From Salticus scenicus (taxonomy: Eukaryota > Arthropoda > Arachnida > Araneae > Salticidae), in NCBI GenBank assembly GCA_963930645.1, contig OZ005654.1, positions 267,802,700 through 267,866,699 on the forward strand: 64,000 bases of DNA, given 5' to 3'. The translations under genes were made by a program, and so were the position numbers. Under the pieces are notes generated by a model. It did no database searches and was not told the origin of the DNA. It saw only the letters and a list, made by a program, of their open reading frames with translations. This document shows positions 59,024 through 64,000 of the stretch, in pieces; the first letter of the stretch is position 1; each line of letters begins with the position of its first letter.

Positions 59024-59080
59024 AAACTCGCAACAATTGTTTCGGGTCGAAAAAACCACGACCCTTCATCAGGCGAACAA
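59024..59080 (-). ncRNA. Hammerhead-ribozyme-like motif (type I, Penelope-type candidate)
   Basis: On the minus strand, in order: stem I strand UCGC (59076-59073), CUGAUGA (59072-59066), one extra A (59065), stem II GGGUCG (59064-59059), nine-base loop, CGACCC (59049-59044), GAAA (59043-59040), short self-complementary ACAAUUGU, U (59032), then GCGA (59031-59028), which pairs with UCGC; G-U pairs could extend stem I by two. These are the conserved core boxes of the hammerhead. Minimal type I hammerheads with weak stem III are known from Penelope-like retroelements. The extra A after CUGAUGA and the GUU cleavage triplet weaken the case. No Penelope protein is visible nearby. Confidence 0.5.
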
Positions 59081-59140
59081 AGTAAGCACGAGTGCTGCAA
59101 TCAAAGCGGCCAGTTTTGTGATGCTTCTTTATTAAATACA
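59024..59140 (-). repeat. Repeat containing the ribozyme-like motif
   Basis: Relatives are at 30664-30790 and 38866-38920. Shared parts include aactcgcaacaattg with tttcgggtcgaaa, and gccagtt.tgtg.tgctt. This shows a dispersed family of at least three copies in 64 kb. Confidence 0.65.
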
Positions 59141-59144
59141 AAAA

Positions 59145-59885
59145 TAATTGCCACAATTTAGATTAATTCAAGAAGAATTTACTCACTTCCAATAAAGTCT
59201 GAATCTTGAAGACACAAAATTTGCTCTTTTCATTGACACAGAGTAAACTACTGTTCATATTTGAGCCCCAGTGAAAGCTTTTGTCGTACATCCGACAGGT
59301 TGGAGCACTGTACAGAGGAGATATAACAGTATTCTTTTTTACCCGAATTTTCCATATGCCCTCCTTTCATATTCTAACTTAAATGTAGCATATGATGAAT
59401 GTAAGTTTATAAACAAAATCAATATACTTTCTAAATAAACCCGTAACTTACATATGGTCATTGTTTATCTGAAATATGTAACAAATGTTTCAGAAAATCT
59501 GAAAAGTAAAGAAAAGGTGTTATTATTTGTTGAAAATCTTGTCTTAATAAAATTATCTTTTTAAGGAAGTAATCGGTGAATAAATATTTCTGTAAAAACT
59601 AAATAGACTTATTCAGAATAGTGGAAAAATTCTCCTAAGGAACTAGTTAGAAAATTAAGATAACAGCATTATAAACATTTAATACACTCTAAAATTGCCT
59701 TTATATAAAGAATGCGTTAACAGTAATATTTTAAATAAAACTGTTTCTCAAACGGTTTTAAACAGGTTTTAAAATATATTCATATACAGTGTTTTTCTTA
59801 CGATACACTTAACCTGTAACCTTTCTTTATAATTTTTATCTACTTTATAAAGATTTTCGAAAGAATTTGATATACAATAACTACA
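59145..59885. other. AT-rich non-coding stretch
   Basis: No gene recognised. Confidence 0.5.
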
Positions 59886-59997
59886 AATATGTATTTGGAC
59901 ACTTTCGAAATTAGACATGCGGTCAAATATCAAAAAAAGTTCTTTGGGAATCATCTTGAATTTTTGTAGCGTAAAGAACACGTTACACCTCATATAT

Positions 59998-61189
59998 GAG
60001 CCGTTCAGTGCACACATCGACTAACTCCACTTTTTGAAAAATCTTAAATTTTATGTCAAAGCACTTGGTATAATCATAACTTTTTGTATTTATAATAACT
60101 TTCCGGAATAATAAAGATTAGCACCGTTAAATGGCAAATTTTTTTTGGCCATTGAATAATAAGTAATTTATTTCAGAAGCCATTTCGATTAACTCCATAC
60201 TCTAATGTAAATCGTTTCGGTAACGCTGTATCTGTTCTGGCCGTGCATCGACGCTTATTTGTTTTTAAACAGCGGAAGATGCTCTCTCCCTCTCAATAAT
60301 ATTCGTAACAAAATCGCATCGGTAAACAGATAAAAAGAACAGCGTTTACAGTAGACTTTACCTGTAGTAAAAGTAATATATTTTTTCTTTTAAATTATAC
60401 TGCTAAAATATTAAATTATACTGCTAAAATAATAGTTAATGCGCTGGATAAAGTTAGAAAGGTCCAAACCCTATCTCATACAATTCAAATGTGACTATAA
60501 TGAAGATACAGAATTTCAAACCATTAATATAAGAAAATCTTTAGTGGGTAGACCGCAAAGTTTGAAAAATATAGATCAGCCTTTATTATATCCTAAAGGT
60601 AGAACTGTGACAAGGGAAAAATGGAGAGACATGATGGACCTGCTAAAATTCATTCCTCCTGTTAAACACGATTACTATAAGAACTTGTCAACAAATCGAA
60701 ATGACGAATCCTCGCATACAGCTGATGAAGAAGACATTATTTATAATATTGCTGAATCATCCCAAAGAATAATGCCGCTGACATAAAACTGCTATGAATT
60801 AATTACAAAAATTATAATATAACAGAACTGACAACATACATTCTTATGGAAAAGCTGTGATAAAAATGTATAATAACTAACTTTTTCTGTAATAAAAAAC
60901 TTAAAAATGTAAAGACTTAATTTAACTTTATTACTTTTTTCAGTTGCCAAATCGATTAACTCCACCAGTCACATAAAAACTGTAACATTACTGACGATTG
61001 TTTGTTGGCTATTCTTTCTTATTAATTTTATACACCGTTAGATGAAAGCTATATCTGCAATTATGCATTCTACATTATATATCTGAATTCATATTATCAG
61101 AGGAATTTTAAAAAACAATATACATTACATCATCGCGTTTCTCAACTTTTTGTTTTATGGAGTTAATCGATGTGTGCACTGAGCGGCTC
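59998..61189 (+). mobile_element. TIR transposon with 32-bp termini, nested insertion
   Basis: GAGCCGTTCAGTGCACACAT (59998 on; full TIR to 60029) is mirrored at 61158-61189 with 30 of 32 matches. ATATAT flanks both sides (59992-59997, 61190-61195), a probable 6-bp target duplication, though the palindromic sequence leaves its length uncertain. The motif TCGATTAACTCCA occurs four times: 60017 (one change), 60185, 60952, and inverted at 61158-61170. The centre holds one ORF. At 1192 bp it is probably an internally deleted derivative. Superfamily not assigned. Confidence 0.8.
60439..60786 (+). CDS. 115-residue ORF in TIR element, likely 3' exon of a transposon protein
   Basis: The ORF has balanced composition (for example LERSKPYLIQFKCDY, VGRPQSLKN, LLYPKGRTVTREKW, MMDLLKFIPPVKHDYYKNL) and ends in TAA, with AATAAA-type strings about 100 bp on. 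An LLY..GR.....K...M..LL.FIPPV.H..Y pattern looks like a conserved domain; I believe I have seen it in arthropod transposon proteins but cannot name it. The AATAG|TTAATG before the start could be a splice acceptor, so the ATG may be internal to a last exon. A 20-bp duplication, attaaattatactgctaaaa, lies just upstream. No catalytic motif of a transposase is visible, so the rest was probably lost. Confidence 0.55.
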   Translation: MRWIKLERSKPYLIQFKCDYNEDTEFQTINIRKSLVGRPQSLKNIDQPLLYPKGRTVTREKWRDMMDLLKFIPPVKHDYYKNLSTNRNDESSHTADEEDIIYNIAESSQRIMPLT

Positions 61190-61209
61190 ATATATCAGCA
61201 AAAGTTGTG

Positions 61210-61234
61210 TCCTGAAAAGAAAAACGGTACCAGT

Positions 61235-61272
<38 letters not shown>

Positions 61273-61750
61273 TTTCATCACCCAGTACAAACAAAACAAA
61301 ACAAAAAAAGCTTGAAAGGCATTTTCGATGTAGCATGTGATTATCAGGAATTTTATCATTATCTGTATAATTTTTAAAAGGCTATCACATATATTCAATG
61401 AGATATAATATTTTTTTTTTTTTTTTTAGATTGAAAAAATAAAATAAAAATAAATAAATAAATAATAAAAAAAAAATCCACTTTTTAAATTATAATACGT
61501 AGGGTATTAGATCCAAGGCAAAGAAATATTCAAAATATTTGGCATACTCCATTAGACACATCATTCTGTAATCAGAATGTAAAAAGGTTAAATATCTTAC
61601 GAAATATGAGCATTTTTACTAAATAATATTTATATATGCATGCGCTGGCTTTTAAACAATTTCATTTGCATAAATTAATAGTCAAATGGATTGAGCAAAA
61701 TATATGAAAACCCCAAACAAATATCGTGGAAATTTAAAACGTTATGAGAA
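61210..61750. other. AT-rich interior of the wide inverted repeat
   Basis: No gene. AT run at about 61249-61272, T-run at about 61410-61428, AAAT tracts near 61440-61475. Confidence 0.55.
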
Positions 61751-61754
61751 ATAT

Positions 61755-62430
61755 AAGGTGTGCTAAAATGAAAAAGAGACCTTAGATGTAGCGGCGTTAT
61801 ATCAAATCCCAGTGAGTTAATGTGTTTTCCGATATATGGCATGGTGGTATTGCTACATGCACATGCGCAGTTAACGGCTTCGCATCAATATCCTCATTGC
61901 CGGAGAGTCATTTCCGCAGTTCGTTGCATGATAGATTCCTCCAGATCAGCATCAAAGGTGTGCCCAAATGAAAAAGAGACTAAAGTTATACGTAAAGAAA
62001 TTTGAATAACAATATTATATAATTACAGTTCAAGTGGTATAGTACAACTATAAATAATTGCCACTTGATACACTGATCCCAGCGCTTAGGAAGGAGTGGA
62101 TGGCTCAACAGATGGGTCAGGCAAACATACATTCTCTCCGTCTTCTGATTCTCTGACAGATGCTTGGGCACCCACTGTGCACAAATTTTGCCATAACCAA
62201 GCTTTTTGTGGATTATGTGATGCGCAGTTCATTTGTTTATCGACAGTTCAACAGCCGTGCAACGAACTGCGGAAATGACTCACCAGCAATGAGGATATTG
62301 ATGCGAAGCCGTTAACCGCGCATGTGCATGTAGCAATATCACCATGCCATATATTGGCCAACACATTAACTCACTGGGATTTGATACAACGCCGCTACAG
62401 CTAAGGTCTCCTTTTCTTTGGGCACACCTT
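61755..62430 (-). mobile_element. Mariner-like element with about 173-bp TIRs
   Basis: Bases 61755-61928 match the reverse complement of 62259-62430 closely. Both ends begin AAGGTGTGC, then a gagaccttag and a gtagcggcgtt segment. The interior encodes a mariner transposase fragment on the minus strand. An extra copy of the terminal sequence (aaggtgtgcccaaatg and gaaaaagagac) at 61954-61979 lies directly inside the left TIR. The element is 676 bp, far shorter than a full mariner. Confidence 0.75.
62000..62215 (-). pseudogene. Mariner-type transposase fragment
   Basis: The minus strand gives ICAQWVPKHLSENQKTERMY and then CLTHLLSHPL. This matches the segment between the N-terminal DNA-binding domain and the first catalytic Asp of mariner/SETMAR-type transposases (WVP..L.E.QK..RM..C..HL). 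The following sequence no longer shows the VTGDE block, and the N-terminus is lost into the TIR. Inactive. Confidence 0.75.
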
Positions 62431-62434
62431 ATGG

Positions 62435-63038
62435 AATGTACAGAATGTCTAATACACTACGTTCTCTCGAACAAAAAGCTAAACTATAAGGGTTTTACTC
62501 ACTATTTTATTTTGATTCAGTCAATGCCCGAAGGCAATACAATGTTCGCTAATTGTAAATAGATATTAATAAAACCCATTTATACGATATTTGTTCAGGG
62601 TTTTAATATACGTTGCTCAGTTCATTTGGATATTAGGTTGTGCAAATGAAGTTTTTTAAAAGCTAGCGCATGTGTAGTTAAAAATATTTACTAATTAAAA
62701 TACTCATATACAGTAAGATTTTTGCATTCGGATTGCAATAAGCTGATAAATTATGGGTTTCTGATGAAGAATGCCAAATTTTCTGAATTTGTGTTTGCTC
62801 GGGGTCTAATACCCGACGTTTTAAAATTAAAAAAGTGAATTTTTTTCAATGTTTTTTAAAAAGACGTTATATTTCCATGAGTATACGCCTCTTAAAAAAT
62901 TATAGAGATAATAAGAAAATTCCTCTTAATCACATGCTACAGCAAAAATGCATTTCATGCATTATTTTTTACAGGGTGATCTAAAACACTTTGCTTTTTC
63001 TTTAATTTTGTACTGGTCTTCTTCCTCTTCTAAGAACT
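62435..63038. other. Non-coding interior of the wide inverted repeat
   Basis: No gene. A tttttacagggtgatctaaa string near 62967-62990 is transposon-terminus-like. Confidence 0.45.
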
Positions 63039-63160
63039 TTTGCTGAAATATACGAGGTATAACGTGTCCCTTACGCTACCAAAAGTTCAAGATGATTCCA
63101 AAAAAATTTTTCTACATATTTGACAAAATGTCTAAATGACTAAATGTCCAAATATTTATT
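63039..63160. repeat. Right arm of the wide inverted repeat (uninterrupted)
   Basis: Reverse complement of the split arm at 59888-59997 and 61196-61206, with moderate divergence. Arms are about 3 kb apart. Confidence 0.75.
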
Positions 63161-63169
63161 GAAAGATAA

Positions 63170-63920
63170 TGTACTTATCAGTTAACAGTTCTTAAGAAAT
63201 TTTTAGAGACTGTTAAATACTAACATTGATATATTATTCTCTCTCTCTCATTCTCTCTTTTTTTCCTCTGTCTGTCTCTCACTCTTTTATTTTTTAATTT
63301 GAAAAAAAAAAAAAAAAAATCTGAATGCAGCTGATTTTAATCCCAAGCAAGTATCTTAATCTGATTGTATTATTTTATAACCAGGTTAAGAGTTTTCCGA
63401 AAGTAGCAGTAAAGCAAAATATAACAATTGTAAAATATAAGAAGTGTGTTCTTTTTTTTCCTATTTTATCCATTATACTATCCTTAAATTTCTGCTTAAT
63501 AATGAGATTTGAAAAAGCATGGGTATATTCTTACGTGAAAATATTTTCTTCAATGTAACCTCTAATCCAATTAATTGGATGAGTAATTATATTTAAGATA
63601 TTTATAATTCTGCTGAGATAATTAAATAATTAAATACCCATTTGAAAAAATGCATTCAAAAAAAAACAATTGCATTTTTCATTCTGGATATACGTAAGTG
63701 GAATCTCCATATTATGGAATCTCAATTATACAACTTTTGTTTTCTCATATAAGAAATTTTATTGAATGCAATAGAGTTTTTACTACAGAAACTTTTTTTT
63801 TTTTTTTTTTACATATTTCTGAAACAGAAACATTCAATAAATTGTCAACTAAATTAGGAATATATTTAAATGATTTTAAAAGACCAAATAATACATATTT
63901 TATTTATTTTGTATTTCAAG
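63170..63920. other. AT-rich non-coding stretch
   Basis: No gene. It holds a CT-rich tract (63237-63290), a poly(A) run (63301-63319) and a T-run (about 63792-63811). Confidence 0.55.

Positions 63921-63922
<2 letters not shown>

Positions 63923-64000
<78 letters not shown>
63923..64000. repeat. (AT)n and (TATG)n compound microsatellite at the window end
   Basis: An AT run, a few TATG units, then AT again to the last base; it may continue beyond the window. Confidence 0.9.

Larger units (their letters stand above)
59888..61206. repeat. Left arm of a wide inverted repeat, split by a nested element
   Basis: Bases 59888-59997 plus 61196-61206 match the reverse complement of 63039-63160, sharing attttt.gtagcgtaa, aatcatcttgaa and acacgtta.acctc. 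The arm is interrupted after atatat at 59997 and resumes with cagcaaaagtt at 61196. The arm in one piece at 63039 proves that the 59998-61189 element inserted later. Confidence 0.75.

Overview
This window looks like nuclear DNA of an arthropod, most likely an arachnid such as a spider. It is very AT-rich, dense in microsatellites and long homopolymer runs, and almost free of host coding sequence. It is filled with decayed arthropod-type transposons: a Helitron with PIF1-type helicase, Tc1/mariner fragments, a LINE with RNase H, SINE-like hairpin repeats and long-TIR elements. The taxonomic call rests on remembered resemblance of these repeats and is an inference. No bacterial gene, operon, rRNA or CRISPR array is present.

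Layout. Bases 1-14 resemble an exon end followed by a splice donor. Bases 720-1676 hold a long inverted repeat, and 2190-3147 two diverged copies of a widespread arthropod repeat. Bases 4994-8467 are one delimited minus-strand Helitron with CTAG end, 3' hairpin, 5' TC and A/T target; it keeps a broken helicase and has lost most of Rep. Bases 10563-13705 are a Tc1-like remnant split by a 2.7-kb long-TIR element. Bases 16442-16915 are a TA-flanked MITE. Bases 19417-20419 are a Helitron-like non-autonomous element with internal repeats, followed by a second Tc1 pseudogene. Bases 21915-22088 are a short retroposon with 17-bp target duplications. Bases 23545-25500 are a mosaic of a LINE 3' end and two Tc1 fragments in opposite orientation. 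Bases 27250-31240 hold two diverged repeat fields. SINE-like copies lie at 35510 and 37340. Bases 39130-40013, 41160-42073 and 44991-46030 are further Helitron-like elements, the last carrying four units of 173-174 bp. Bases 46482-46773 are the best candidate for a host exon. Bases 51642-52395 are a recent 373-bp tandem duplication. Bases 55345-55558 are another MITE. Bases 59024-59080 contain a hammerhead-ribozyme-like motif, and 59888-63160 a nest of inverted-repeat elements, one with a 115-residue ORF.

How it works together. There is no pathway here. The window is best read as intergenic or intronic DNA built by repeated insertion of transposons into older transposons. All recognisable transposase, helicase and reverse-transcriptase reading frames are broken. 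The most interesting signals are the ribozyme-like motif on the minus strand near 59050, the shared architecture of three Helitron-like elements (terminal hairpin, internal tandem array, subterminal inverted repeat, 3' hairpin), the non-autonomous Helitron at 41160-42073, and the nested element at 59998-61189 with its four symmetric motif copies.
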